The notes beneath the pieces are model-generated. The model was given only the letters and a program-made list of their open reading frames with translations. It was not told the origin of the DNA and searched no databases. A DNA stretch of 64,000 bases, taken from NCBI RefSeq assembly GCF_003286085.1, contig NW_020825332.1, forward strand, positions 1,545,001-1,609,000, written 5' to 3'. Below, piece after piece: positions 48,612-60,460 of this stretch; position 1 is the first letter of the stretch, and every line of letters begins with the position of its first letter. This DNA is from Drosophila persimilis. Taxonomy: Eukaryota > Arthropoda > Insecta > Diptera > Drosophilidae. A program made the position numbers and the translations under genes.

Positions 48612-50445
48612 GTTTGCTACACTCTTCACAAACCATTTCGTTATGTAAAATGCAGATCAAACATATTTCGAAATACCCCCCGTCCCAACAACTAGACAAA
48701 GTCCATCGATGGGCGTCTCAGATTATGCAAAACCCGACTTAAAAGAGCGCCTCTGAGGAAAGCGCTAACTATGCAAATTCGTTCAAAAGATCCCAATTGA
48801 AACCGTAACCGAATACCGTACCCGTACCCATACCCATTCCCGTGTACGTGGTCCGGGGCCAAAGCCGGACCTCTGCTCTGTTCGCATAATTCTTGAACCG
48901 TATTTTTTTTGATTACGCGCATTATTTAGTCATAATAATAAACAATAAGCATTTGGGCATTATTACGTACTTGTAAGAGTGTGAATGAATGAGTGTAAGA
49001 GTGAGTGAGTGAGTGCGTCTGTCAAAGCCAAAATTGAACGAGAAACAAAGAAAAGTCGAAGACTTTGATACCCTAAAAGAAACATTATTGATTCGAGATC
49101 TCACCCTTTTTCTTTGATAAGAGATGCTTTGGTTTGAATGTCTTTAGAAACCAGAGATTATCAACTCTCAATGACTTGATTTTCAAAAGACTATTCTTAT
49201 GATGTACGTATGATGTACTGTGCTCCGATATTGCCATGCTCCTTCGAATTACAAGCTTCTTCCAGATCAGTGCGTAGAATCGGGTGTAAGGACTGCATTT
49301 TCTAGACAGTTGTGCTCCGTAAAGTCCCAAATGCCGTCTTCTCTGCCTTAGCATAATTCCAACCATACCCTCCCGCAAAGGGTATACACAACGAAAGGCC
49401 AGCAACAACACGCTACAGATTGTGTGTGGTCAGGCGGCGGCGGCGTCGGCGGCGCTGTCCAAATAAATGGAACTGCCTCTGCCAGAGCACGCGCTGCGTC
49501 GCTGCTTGTGCTCCCTTTTACACATGCGCGCAGGCGCTGTGTTCCACTCACTCAATCATAACCACTCAAAGGCAAACAACTCAAACGGCACGGCGTCGCT
49601 GGGCGACCAATCAATTGAACCTTAGTCCCGTGCCCGGGGTCTCTCTCGGGTCTCGGGCCTCTGTCAGTCCCGTCGCACTGCCAGGCGGAATTGGGTTGAG
49701 TTTTGTTTATCTTCTTTTGTGGCATTTCGAAAAAAACAGAAAAAAAAAAACTTTTACTCTGCTGGGAGCCAATATACAATAACAATAAAATGCAAAATTA
49801 TTAACGCATGTGTTAAATGTTAATTATTGCATAAGCAGCCATGTCTCGCTCCCTCTCTTTCTTTGACTCTTTGGTTAGCGCCAGCAGCAGATGTGTGTAA
49901 CCCCGAAACGGGGTTTACGACTATTTAACCGGTAAACGAACCTCCAGGCGGTATGCGTAATATTCTATGAAAACAGAGGTGTGAAGGCCTAATAGGCGTA
50001 TGCGTAATATTCTAAGGCAACAGAGGAGTGGAACGATATAGCGAAGAGGAGGAGAGAGGGAGCGGAAGGGCACAGAGACGGAGAAACAGAGAGAGTGAGA
50101 GAGAGAGAGAGAGGAAAGGTAGAGGTGCAATGTGTGTCAGTGGGAAAATACTACCACGAAAACGTGCTTACCGCTTTTGAATGGCTTTTTTTTAACGAAA
50201 GTTTCCCCCCCAAAAAATATTCAATTGGCAAATCAATTAACAAATATCAATAACCGTTAGCCCCTCAGAGGGAGGACGGGGTGAGAGGTGAAGTGAAGTG
50301 AAGTGACCTTCAAATAGCAATCAAATAGCCAAATAAACAAACGTGCCCCAAATATCAGCCAAAACCAACCAAAAAGCATCAAATAAGCCAAGTAATAACC
50401 CAAGGTAAAAAACCTACAATAAGTACCATAGCAGCAGAGCAAATC

Positions 50446-50574
50446 ATGGAGATCAGGCGGCGCACCTCTTTGCCATGGCTGGCACTGATGCTCTTGCTCT
50501 GCCTGTGTCTTGGAACAGGCACTGCCAAGGGCGACATCAGCAATCAGAGCTCAACACAAAATACACATTGGCAA

Positions 50575-50624
<50 letters not shown>

Positions 50625-53222
50625 GCAGAGATATCAAAGTCATCTGAATGAATCTCATGCTGTGCCAGAGAAACCCCCACCAACGATATCGATTGTGAGC
50701 TCTCCCCATGAGATGCATTTGACACGCACCTCCCTCATCTTTGGACTAACCAAGGTGCCCGCCAACGAGAGCCAAGTGAGTGCCAGATGCCAGGGACAGC
50801 TGCGTCAGGTGCAGCGAGGGATACTCACCAAACAGCCGTGGGCCATGAAAGGTGAGTGTAATGAGGGAGACATATGAGTTTCCTTGTATAATATTGTCCA
50901 AGAACAAAAAATAAAGAACTTTTTCTAGCATAATTTAGATTAGATTCCTTGGAAAACCATGATTTTTCCCTTAAGATTGGGTTTCCTATCTGTACTTGTG
51001 TAAAGACAAGGTTTAAAAGGGTGACACTTTTATGATCTACAATCACTGTATTAGCATTAACTATAATTGGCAAATCTGTGACCTCTAGTTTTCCCATAAA
51101 TCAAAACTTGATCCCCTTGTATTGCAGTTCTCGATGCTTCTGGAACGAAACCCTCTGGCTTTGTGTACGGCCAGAACTACTGGCTGGGCAGTCGTGAGGC
51201 CTGTAGCGGGGTGCAACGACCTGTGGGCATTACCCTCTCGAAGAACTTCGAACGGGTGATGCACTATGGGATCATCACGCAGCAGGCGCCCTTCGATATG
51301 GACTACCGCGTGATTTACCTGAGTCACAGCTCGCCCTGGCAGGTGGAGATCAAACTGATGTCCGAGCAGATCATCCACATTGGACTGTGCCTGCCCAGGG
51401 CATGCAGCTCGCAGGAGGTGAAGTATCTGGCCCAGGAGTACGTGACCGGAGGGATGTTTACCGAGAGCGAAATCTTCGACATTCGCCCACAGGTGGTGTA
51501 CATGAAGGATCTGCAGCTGAAGGAGGTGTTTTTTGAGCGCCCCAGTTTTCGCTTGCTGGTGGCCTGTGTCCTGGCCACAGGCGCATTGATGCTATGCGCC
51601 CAGCAGCTGACGGCCGCCATAAAGGCGCCTCCGTCGACTGTCGATGATACTGGGCTCCTGGCGCCGGCAGAGTCCGAAGTGTGGCGGGCACTCCACTCGC
51701 TGCTGCAGTGGCGGCGACTGCAGAAGTTTGTCGAGTGCTTCGATGTACCCACAAACTGGGCCAAAATCTTCGCGGTGCGGGAGAACAGCCCCAATGAGAT
51801 ACCGCTGATGAACGGGCTGCGGTCGGTGTGCGCCATCTGGATCATGGTCTTCCATGTCGTGTGGTTCATGTACTTTACGGTCCACAACAAGACCGTTCTT
51901 GTATCGTACGCGGAGCAGGCCTTCTTCCAATACGTGTCTTCAGCCCCACTGCTGGTGGATGTCTTCTTTACCATCAGGTGAGGTCCTACATCCTATAGAG
52001 ACTGTTAATTCTAAAATTCTGATTCATTTCCCGTTTTAGTGGCTTCCTGCAAACCTTTAACTTTCTGCGCAACTCCCAGCAGATTGAGACGGTGCGTCAT
52101 AATAGCCTGCGGCAGAATCTGAAGCTCTTTGGCAAGCTACTGTTCCATCGCTACCTGCGTCTGGGACCGCTCTATCTGGTGGTAATGGCCACCGTGGATC
52201 TGGTGTACGCCTACATTGGAGATGTCTCCATTTACCACATCAACGAGCGCTTCGATGAGATGTGCTCCAGGCACTGGTGGCGGAATCTTCTGTTTATCCA
52301 GAACCTCTTCGATCACAGGGATATGTGCGCCAACTGGAGCTGGTCCCTAGCCTGCGAGATGCAGTTCTTCATCCTGGCCAATGGATTGCTATTCCTTTAT
52401 GTGAAGTAAGTGATCACCCGAAGTTCCTTTTTGACTAAATGAGTCGTTATAAATTCTCTATGGCAGGCATCCCAAGGTAACCAAGGCTCTGGTAGCCTCC
52501 GCCCTTGTCTCGACCATTGTGTGGTCGTATGGCATCGGCTTAAGCATCAAGTTTCAGCTCTCCTTCGATGCAGCCTTTGCCACTGGCACAGAGATCTACA
52601 CCTCGCCCTTTGTGCGGGTCCTCCCATACATTTTGGGCGCCATCACAGCCTGGTGCCTGATGGAGCGATGCCTTCAGGTGGAGTTGAGCGAGTCCCGCGA
52701 GCGTTTGTACTGGCATTTCGCGCTCCTGGTCTTCTTCGGGTGCATTTACTCGACGGTGAGGCGGGATCTGGGCCCCCTGATGGCCATCACGCTGTTTGTC
52801 ATGGGCCGCCTGTTCTTCTCGCTGAGCGTCTGTTGGATGATAGCGGGCAGTGCCGGTGGTCGAGGCGTTTGGTGGTCACGTCTGCTGGAGGCTAAGGGCT
52901 TCCAGCATGTCAGTAGGCTGTCGTACGCCATTTACCTGCTCAATCCATTGGTCATAGCCCTCTTCTACAGTCTCACTAGCTCCAGCACGCATGCGGATCC
53001 CTTTATGCTGGTAAGTGTTAAATCCAATTCTTTAATAAATTGTCCATAATTTCCTATCAATGATATCGTTTCTAGTGCGTTGTCACCTGTGGCTTTGCTG
53101 TCATCTGCTACCTGGCTTCGATTCTCTTTTCGCTGGCCTTCGAGCTGCCGTATAGTAATCTCTCCAGCCTCCTGCTGCGCCGAGACAGAACCAGCAGCAG
53201 CAGCAAGCCGAAGAACGCCTAA
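50446..53222 (+). CDS. nrf-6/acyltransferase-3 family membrane protein, 770 aa, five coding exons
   Basis: Coding exons are 50446-50851, 51128-51977, 52040-52405, 52467-53010 and 53076-53222. All junctions are GT/AG and the phases agree (1, 2, 2, 0); the total is 771 codons with the stop. A signal peptide (residues 8-28, LPWLALMLLLCLCLG) is followed by a tract of about 19 Gln from residue 43. An extracellular NRF domain comes next, with FVYGQNYWLGSREACSG and the LCLPRACS motif. The second half is the multi-pass acyltransferase-3 region: NGLRSVCAIWIMVFHVVWF carries the conserved Arg and His, and DMCANWSWSLACEMQFFILA is the family signature. Worm NRF-6 and fly drop-dead-like members belong here and are linked to lipid transport or acylation, but the substrate is unknown. 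Poly(A) signal AATAAA lies at 53442. The family is certain; I do not assign a symbol among the many fly paralogues. Confidence 0.92.
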
Positions 53223-53441
53223 TAGAAGCTAGCCCTTAAGTTAGATCGTTAAGGTCAACGTACACGCCTCCAACATCTGACAATTGTGATCGCTTTCATG
53301 TACAACTAAACTACTCATCATTATCGAAACCTTAGTCTTAGTCTCTTGTCTTAGTTTTTTTTTTTTGTATAGTATTTATACCATATAGGTACTATAAATA
53401 TATCGTTCATCGTACGGCGTGCATGGGTGGCCACCATACTT

Positions 53442-53447
53442 AATAAA
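53442..53447 (+). terminator. Poly(A) signal of the nrf-6-like gene
   Basis: AATAAA about 220 nt past the stop. It lies only about 120 bp from the stop codon of the convergent minus-strand gene, so the two 3'UTRs may overlap. Confidence 0.6.
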
Positions 53448-53566
53448 TATTGTACGATTACTAACGCATTAGTTTTATAATACATCCAGAACGTTATACG
53501 TATTATATCAACATCTAAAAATACAATATATTATATGATATCAGGTATACATATCTTAAGGTATAC

Positions 53567-54180
53567 TTAAGTTTTTCCACTGGCAGTGACAGCAGCCACA
53601 ACTCCTCTCTTGAGTCTTGGAAGTTGATTGAACGCAGCTGCAGCAGATTTGTGCGCACTTCTTTGATTGAGTATGAGGTTCAATACGGCGTCCGCCTTAA
53701 TGCAATTGACCTCCACGAAGATCTTGAGAAAGAAGCTCCTGCAAAAATCATGTTATTAACGTTCGAGTTTGCATGGCTTTCCCTTACTGTACGTGGCTCC
53801 TTACGGTGTTAAGGTGTCATCATAGAAGCTACTTTCATCCTTATAGATCATGCTAAAGTCCCTCATGCCACTGTTCTCTTCTTTGATGGCGGCTGAAGAA
53901 AGAATATTAAGAATATAGGACAAATTTGAAGAAGCTTCAATGTAAATATGTTATTACCAACGCAGCGACGGCAGCGGAAAACCAGATGGATAGTCAAACA
54001 GCGAAGAAAAAGACTGTGGGCATTGCTGTAATTACCTGAAGTTACTAAGTGGACGGAATTAGCTTACTGTGCTTCCAAACGAATTCCACAGATATCTGCA
54101 AATACCAGGTGCACTTACCGGGCGGCGAGATTCAGTTTTTCCTGCTCATTTCTGTGTTGTTTCACATTAGTTTCTTTCAT
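53567..54180 (-). CDS. Compact four-exon gene, about 129 aa, unrecognised
   Basis: Minus-strand coding exons are 54119-54180, 53958-54025, 53805-53892 and 53567-53738, separated by introns of 93, 65 and 66 nt. Donors are GTAAGT, GTAATA and GTAAGG; acceptors are TTACAG, TTCAG and TTTGCAG. The phases (2, 1, 2) agree and leave one open frame of 129 codons. The N terminus (MKETNVKQHRNEQEKLNL) is charged. A Cys/Arg patch follows (LTIHLVFRCRRCV), then an acidic, Tyr-containing stretch (MIYKDESSFYDD), a hydrophobic helix-like segment (FFLKIFVEVNCIKADAVLNLIL) and a basic, Ala-rich tail. No domain is recognised. An in-frame upstream ATG at 54237 would give 148 aa, but it lies upstream of the DRE at 54218-54225, so 54180 is preferred. 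Three consistent short introns in a row are hard to get by chance. The least certain exon is 53958-54025. Confidence 0.6.
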
Positions 54181-54204
54181 TCTCGTGCATTTATTGCAAA
54201 ACAG

Positions 54205-54470
54205 CTGCTGCAGCAGATATCGATATTTGTTTGCCATCCCTAGCATGGTATATAGGTAAGGGCATCGCGCTTACCGCGATTGCTGCCGCAAAAAGCTTGA
54301 AAAGCTTACGCTGGAATACTATGAATTGACATCATAAATATTCTCGACACAAATAACGCAAGAGAGAGCGATGATTTTTCCAATTCAATTCATATATTGT
54401 GTAAAATATATCGATGTACCCGCCAAACGAACACTCATCGATGTTTCACTGCCATCCCTTGCCTGCTCTC
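54205..54470. promoter_or_regulatory. Probable bidirectional DRE-type promoter
   Basis: The palindromic DRE TATCGATA lies at 54218-54225, with related TATCGATG at 54409-54416 and CATCGATG at 54436-54443. CATCCCTA at 54235-54242 and CATCCCTT at 54453-54460 match the fly core-promoter motif often called Ohler 7. No TATA box is evident. These elements mark housekeeping-type, often divergent, promoters in Drosophila. Here they would serve the minus-strand four-exon gene and a plus-strand gene running off the right edge. Confidence 0.55.
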
Positions 54471-55258
54471 TTTTTACTTGACGCAAACGAAAGAGAGAGC
54501 GGAAAAGAGAGGTTGAATTTATTGGTCCGCGCGGTTGCTGCAGTCGTGCCGCGGGCGTTTTTTGTTTTTGTTAGAATATTCAAAATGAAGAAACAATAAA
54601 CGATATTTTAGTGCATTAACAAACTCGTATGGAGATACGTTAAGTGAAAATTAGCAACAAATCAGCAAAGTGCAAAAGAACAGTGCGAAGGTGCGAAAAA
54701 TTCCTCGTACAGCATCCTTTTAGCTGCTGCTTCTTCTACTTCTCATCTTGTGCATTCCTTTTCGCCTGCGTTTGCGTGTGTGCGTGTCCTCCAGCTTGGA
54801 TGTGGGCATGCTCCCGCCTACCACCACCCTATCCAGCCTCAAGAAATCGTAAATTATTTTAGTGCTGCCAATAAATTGATGCCAAAATCTAATCGGAGCT
54901 CGCGCGCATGATACCTGCTGTTCTCGAACGGTGGGTATCCAACGGTGTTTCGGTTAACTGTTACGCTTACTGTAACTGTAACTCTCTCCCCACAAACCCG
55001 CGCTGAGGCTGACTTCTGTGTGTGCGTGTCGTGTGAATTTTCACAATTAATTAAAAATGCAAACAGCCTAGGGCACAGCAACGAAACAACAAAAACAGCA
55101 CCCCTGTGCTCTCAATTTGAATTCCTTTCTTTTGTCTGGCGTGTCCTTGCCCTCATACGGGTGTGTGTATATGTGTGAAACTGAGAGGATTACAACTGAA
55201 TTTGATGTGCCAACAACAAGAGAGAAAAGAACAGGCGTTTACAACAACAGCAACACAG
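54470..55258 (+). other. Probable non-coding first exon of a plus-strand gene extending off the window
   Basis: Downstream of the DRE cluster the plus strand is typical fly 5' leader (AAGTGAAAATTAGCAAC, AAGTGCAAAAGAACAGTGCG), with small upstream ORFs but no long frame. It ends in CAACAACAGCAACACAG followed by the donor GTAAGG at 55259. Extent and start are inferred; there may be an internal intron. The coding part is not recognisable before 64000. Confidence 0.45.
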
Positions 55259-58200
55259 GTAAGGGTCTGATTAGAACTAAGCAATCCGGCATTCTGCTTC
55301 TGCGTCTGCCCTCGCTCTTTGACCAAAATTGAGCAACACCTTTTGTTTATTCACGTTCCGACTAGTACTTAAACGCCTCAAGTTTCTTATCACACGACCC
55401 CGCCGCCTGTCGAGCATCATCGAGGGCCCATTGTTGTATTGTGTCCGCCCCCGCGGTCGCGTCTCTTTGCTTTTACTCTCTCTCTTTTTTGGCCCCATCG
55501 TTTATTGTTGTTGCTGCTGCTGCGCTTCCTTGGTGGAATTTGTACTCTTGCTCTTTCCCGTACTTTTAACTTTGGCACCGGCTCGCGTTCCCTCTCCCTC
55601 TCGTTTGCTCTTGTCTTCTTTTTTGTGTTTTTTTTTTTTGCATGTGGCTGTCGTCGTCGTCGTCACAGGCGTCGCATGGATTGACCTTGAACAAGTTCAG
55701 GCACAGTGGCACGCATGCTTATTCTTGTTGTCTCTGCGCGCTGTGACTGTTCCTTGGCCTTGGCTGCAGCTGCCTTTGGCCTGGCTCCACTGTAACACCC
55801 ACTGTAAACCCCTCTCTCGATCACCCACTTAAACAGGCGGTAAATGGCGGCGGTGTGGAGTGTGTTTGCTTGGCTCCCACATATGCGTATGCGTATGCGT
55901 TTTCATGTGTATTTATCATTCACTCCTCAATATGTCACAATTTCAATCAATTTGTGTGTGTGCGTGTGTTTTATATTGTACATATGTACATATATATTCG
56001 CACCAAAAACGCTATAATTTTCTATCACATGGTCTCTGGCACCTAAAGCTTTGCTTTTTTCTGGTTAGCAGCAGCTTCCGTGCTAGGCTCCCACTCCCTC
56101 TCTCGCTCGCTATCTCTCGCACTCGCACTCGCACTCACACTCACACTCGCTCTCTTCAAATATATTTTGGAATTTTTTCACTTAATCCCCTGCTTTTGCT
56201 TTTGCTTTTGCCTCTGCTTTGGCTACTGCTCTTCTTCTGCCACTGCCTCTGCCTCTCCCTCTGCTCTTCTTCGACTGCTTATGCTCTTCTGGCCCACCCC
56301 ACTGATATCTGGCCAAACGGTGGGACCACCAGACGGCGGCAGTTTTATTAGCGCGTACAGTGACCCCTGCGCGTACCAGCCGCTCGACAGCACGTCTGCC
56401 TACGTCACAGGCCTAAGCTTTGGCTTTGGCTTTGGCTTTGGCTTTCTCTTTTGCCGCCTTATACTGCAGCGGGCATGCGGGCGACATCTCAAACGTACAC
56501 TTAGATACCCTGCCGACACTCTTTCACTCTTTCACTCTTTAAACTTACCACGATCACTTAAGAGCGTTCTCTGAAAAGAGAGCGACTCATAGGTAATACT
56601 GCCTGCAGGGCAGAACAAGATAGCATGATCCTAGGCTACAAATGGCAGTGCTCTCATGATGAAAAAAACGGAACATTCGATTAGCAAAGACTCTCAAAGC
56701 TCTCTTTCTATTTCAATTCCTATTTCTAGGAATGCTAGGGCATTCAAAATTCAGCAACGCTTGCTTTTATTTGCATTTTTCTTTTGAAATGCGAACGTTG
56801 CTGCGATTTTTAATAGTAAATAAAGCTTAATCAGCAATTAGCGCTAGACGACTAGACGACTGACAGCCAACGGCAACACACTCTCCATATGCACGATTGC
56901 GATTGGTGATAGCCCTAAAGCCCTAGGTCTTGAGAAATTTAAATTTTTAAACACTTAATGAAGTGCTAGATCAATGGCTGGTTGCCACAGTGCCCCAGAT
57001 TACAATTTATTAAGTAGAAAAGCACAGATAAATACTACAAATTCCTCATTGCTTCCTTATTATTTCTTATTATAACTATGCAAATTCCATAATTGTCTTA
57101 ACATATTTATAGAATGTCGGAACGCTGGCATTTTCTTCTTTCTGTTCATTTTGTTTACACTTCTCGGCAATTCCCTCAAGAAAGCCTCAACTTCCATGCA
57201 CAAAAAAATAAATACAAAAAGAACACTGACCCAATCAAATTCTTCAATTCTGAATAATGAGCATATCAGCATAAAAATGCATACATGCATATTAATATAT
57301 GCATATATTCTGATATCTGAACATTTGCATATCTGGAGGCGATTGTGAGTCATCCATAGCCTGCGGCTCAAATTTTTATTCCGCAATCACTTCTCTGCCG
57401 CCTGCCGCCTGCCAATTATTTCCATATTGTTTTTTTTTGTATTTAATTTTCCTTTCTTTATGGAGGAGATAGACAAATATTAGAGTCCCCAGTCCCGTGT
57501 CGCCACTTCCCTCCCCTGCTACCCATCTGGATGGTGCGTGCATGGAACTCGTTTTGGCCACGGGTTCAGCGGCAGACTGGTCATTGGCTTGCGACTGTGC
57601 GACTGTGCGACTAGACCCGTGAAAAAACTCGTAATTAAATTTTCATTCGCAGCTCAAGGAAAAGGAAAAGTTAAAGGTATTATTCATAAAATATTAAGCG
57701 TGTGGCAGGGAGTGACCGGCCGAGCCGAGCGACCAACCCTGGACGTACCCTGGATAAACTTTTCCACTTGGGTGTGGCCTTGCTTCCTTCATCATCATTA
57801 TCATCCACTTTCATGATCATCATCATCCCCCACTTTTGTTGACTTTCGTTGTATATTTTTTTGCATTTTCCCCCCCTATTTTCCCAGTGCCTTTTAATTG
57901 GCAATTTATTGTGGCGCCACCAGTCGGGGTTTTGTCATTGAGTAAGTCCGTCAGTCCGACAGTCGGTCACTCCACCAGTCTGTCAATCTTTTGCTCTTCT
58001 CTCTCCTCTCCCGTCAATCAAGTGAAATGCATTTGTATTTTCTTCACTCTCTCTAATGCCTCCTTCTCCTGCTGCTGCCTGTCCTTGCTGTCTGTCCCCG
58101 CTGCCTCTCCTGCTGCCTTTTCCTCATATTTCCAGACAGGACACCGCCTGGCCCGAGCCTTGGGGCATCCGTTTTGTGGGAGGGGCGGGGCCTTATGAGT

Positions 58201-59563
58201 AATGTTCTTTATGGAAACTGAAATACACAGCAACAAAAAAACCCATCAGGAATCTACAGAGCAAGAGTTAATTATGGTTTTTGTGGGGTGTACACTGAGA
58301 GAAAAAGCACCTCCAAACAGGTTGATGATTGAAATATCTCAAGGGCGGAGAATCTCGAAGGAGCTGGGATCAAACCATCCACCGAATATCTTTCCTGGTT
58401 CCTTTGACTGCTCATTCAGTTCGCTGAATTTCTTCCAGTGTGTGGCCAGACCAGAACGGAACCAGTCGTAGGCTTGTGGGGCAGATTGCATCCGTTGTTG
58501 TCGGTTGTTTGTTGTGGGGGGATCTGTGTTGTGGGATGTTTAACAAGTTTGCATCTTATTGCATTGCCATCCACGCGCACAGATACACAGATACACAGAT
58601 ACCCTCGCTAAATATCTGGTCTGTCTGGCATCGTTATTTATGTAGTATTTCCCTCCCAACAAGAACCGTAAAACGTTTCCATCGGAATGGGAATCGTGGG
58701 GGAATTCCGTGTTTCCCTATTCTGTCTGACATTTTTCACAGCATGCTGTTGGCATCCTGGGCCTCGTGTCTGGTTTCTCCTTCATTTTTCCCCCGACTTC
58801 CCTCTTAATCTGCGAAAGAGGACTCCTTTAAACCGCTGCCAAAACTGCCGACTCTGCTGACTCACATTTCTCGAGAGTACACACCCACAACCCGACATCT
58901 GGGACATGTCTGGATATTTATATATATGTATGTGTGTATGTTGGTGAATGCATATATTTGTGGCATGCACGATGGGGCATGTGTGGCAAGCATGAGAGAG
59001 ACATTTGTCTCGCCGTTCCTCGGCCTAATGGTTGCACACTCTTGACTCCCATTCGGCGGACGGGGGAAGTGACAGGATGTTAAGTGGGCCTTTGAATGCG
59101 GCCCTCACTTGAGATCTTGAGCCTCTGACACATATACTCGTATTCCTTTGCTTCATGGATATAGCATTCATTTCAACGCTGCCGACCATTTGTTCAGCGA
59201 TTGTTTATAGAACCACAAACAATACCCCCGCGTCATATCAATAACAAATCGTTGTTGCCTCCCCGTCCATCTGTGATGCATTCAAATGAATTGTAATTGT
59301 TTGATTTTAAAGCGTTTCAAGGGTTCGGGTGGCGATTATTCATAGAAGAATATGATAATCTCTCTGGGAATAAATGGGGAGCTTTTGGGAAGTGTAATGC
59401 TTAAAGATAGTTAGGGCTAAGGCTAAGGCTATACTAGATTTTGGATTCTAGATTCTGGTTATGGTTCCATATGACATTTAAATGAAATTCCAGCTCCCCG
59501 TTCTCCAATAAAGGTTGCCGCTCTCCATAGTTCTCAACTGCTTGACCTTTTCAATTGAAGAAT

Positions 59564-60194
59564 GCAGTGCTTGCGATTTTTAATGAACTGCTTGCTGTTT
59601 TTTTTTCCACGATCATGGCTCTTGGATCTTTATTTAACCCCCATGGAGTTACCCATCAATTGAATAAAATTGCATGTCCTCCATTCAGCAAGCAGTACAG
59701 TGTAAAAGAAGTATAAACAGTGTATTAGTCCTAGAGGCAGTCCCGTTTTCACACTCGTATCATAAAAGATGTTTTCGCATACCCTGTAGGCTTTCCAATT
59801 CGATTGAGAATAATATATATATTTAGAAGGCAGTACAAGTTTACAGTTCAGAAATGGTACAACTTAGAATTAGATAGCGTGAACATGCACATCCACACGG
59901 GCTTTTAATTCAATTGAGACAACATTCTATACTAACATATTTGCTCTACTCCATTTAACAAGCAGTGCAACACTTTTGGTGATACGTGATAAGCAGTTAA
60001 TTAACATAAGTAAAAAGCAGTGTAATATCCCAAGAAGCAGTGGATATATGTAATTCAGAAACAGTAATTCTGAGAATCCGTCGAACACATCAACACTTGG
60101 TTTCGTCTTTTTTCCATGTAATGTATGTTTTTCCATGAATTTTGTATATATTTCTACTTAATATATTATTTATAGAACTAAACAGCTGTGCAGT
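59564..60194 (+). repeat. Cluster of AAGCAGT-type motifs
   Basis: CAGT occurs on the plus strand at about 59565, 59693, 59698, 59718, 59738, 59831, 59844, 59963, 59994, 60018, 60038, 60062 and 60191, mostly within GCAGT or AAGCAGT. About 2-3 would be expected by chance in 630 bp. The spacing is irregular, so it is not a simple tandem array. It may be a degenerate satellite or a factor-binding cluster. Confidence 0.4.
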
Positions 60195-60363
60195 ATAAAG
60201 AAAAATAGTTGGATTACATCAACAAATGTAATGGAAAATTACATATTACCAATTAACAATTACCAATTCCCATCAACCGGTTTCACAGTCATTCCAGCCA
60301 TCCAGCCAAAGCTGGCAGTAGCTTAAGAGCGCAAGAGCTTATAAAAGCCATCTTAATGCCAGA

Positions 60364-60364
<1 letters not shown>

Positions 60365-60396
<32 letters not shown>
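60365..60396 (+). repeat. (CA)n microsatellite
   Basis: Sixteen CA dinucleotides without interruption, about 40 bp before a long G run. Confidence 0.85.
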
Positions 60397-60397
<1 letters not shown>

Positions 60398-60434
60398 CGT
60401 TATCAATGGGATATGTGTATTGGTGGGTAGGGCA

Positions 60435-60460
60435 GGGGGGGGGGGGTGGGGGGGGGGGGG
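60435..60460 (+). repeat. Poly-G run with G-quadruplex potential
   Basis: Twelve Gs, one T, then thirteen Gs. It is prone to G-quadruplex formation and to sequencing or assembly error, so the exact length should not be trusted. Confidence 0.75.

Noticed and set aside
49085..49370. Minus-strand ORF of about 93 aa from ATG, with a donor-like end, inside the nrf-6-like gene's first intron
   Set aside because: Flanking ACCCTCCCGCAAAGGGTATAC and GATACCCTAAAAG resemble an old dispersed repeat. No domain and no partner exon seen. Left unresolved, not annotated.
57063..57353. Minus-strand ORF of up to 97 codons, C-terminal part basic
   Set aside because: No clean acceptor, promoter or domain. The upstream part is an AT-rich hydrophobic run typical of chance frames.
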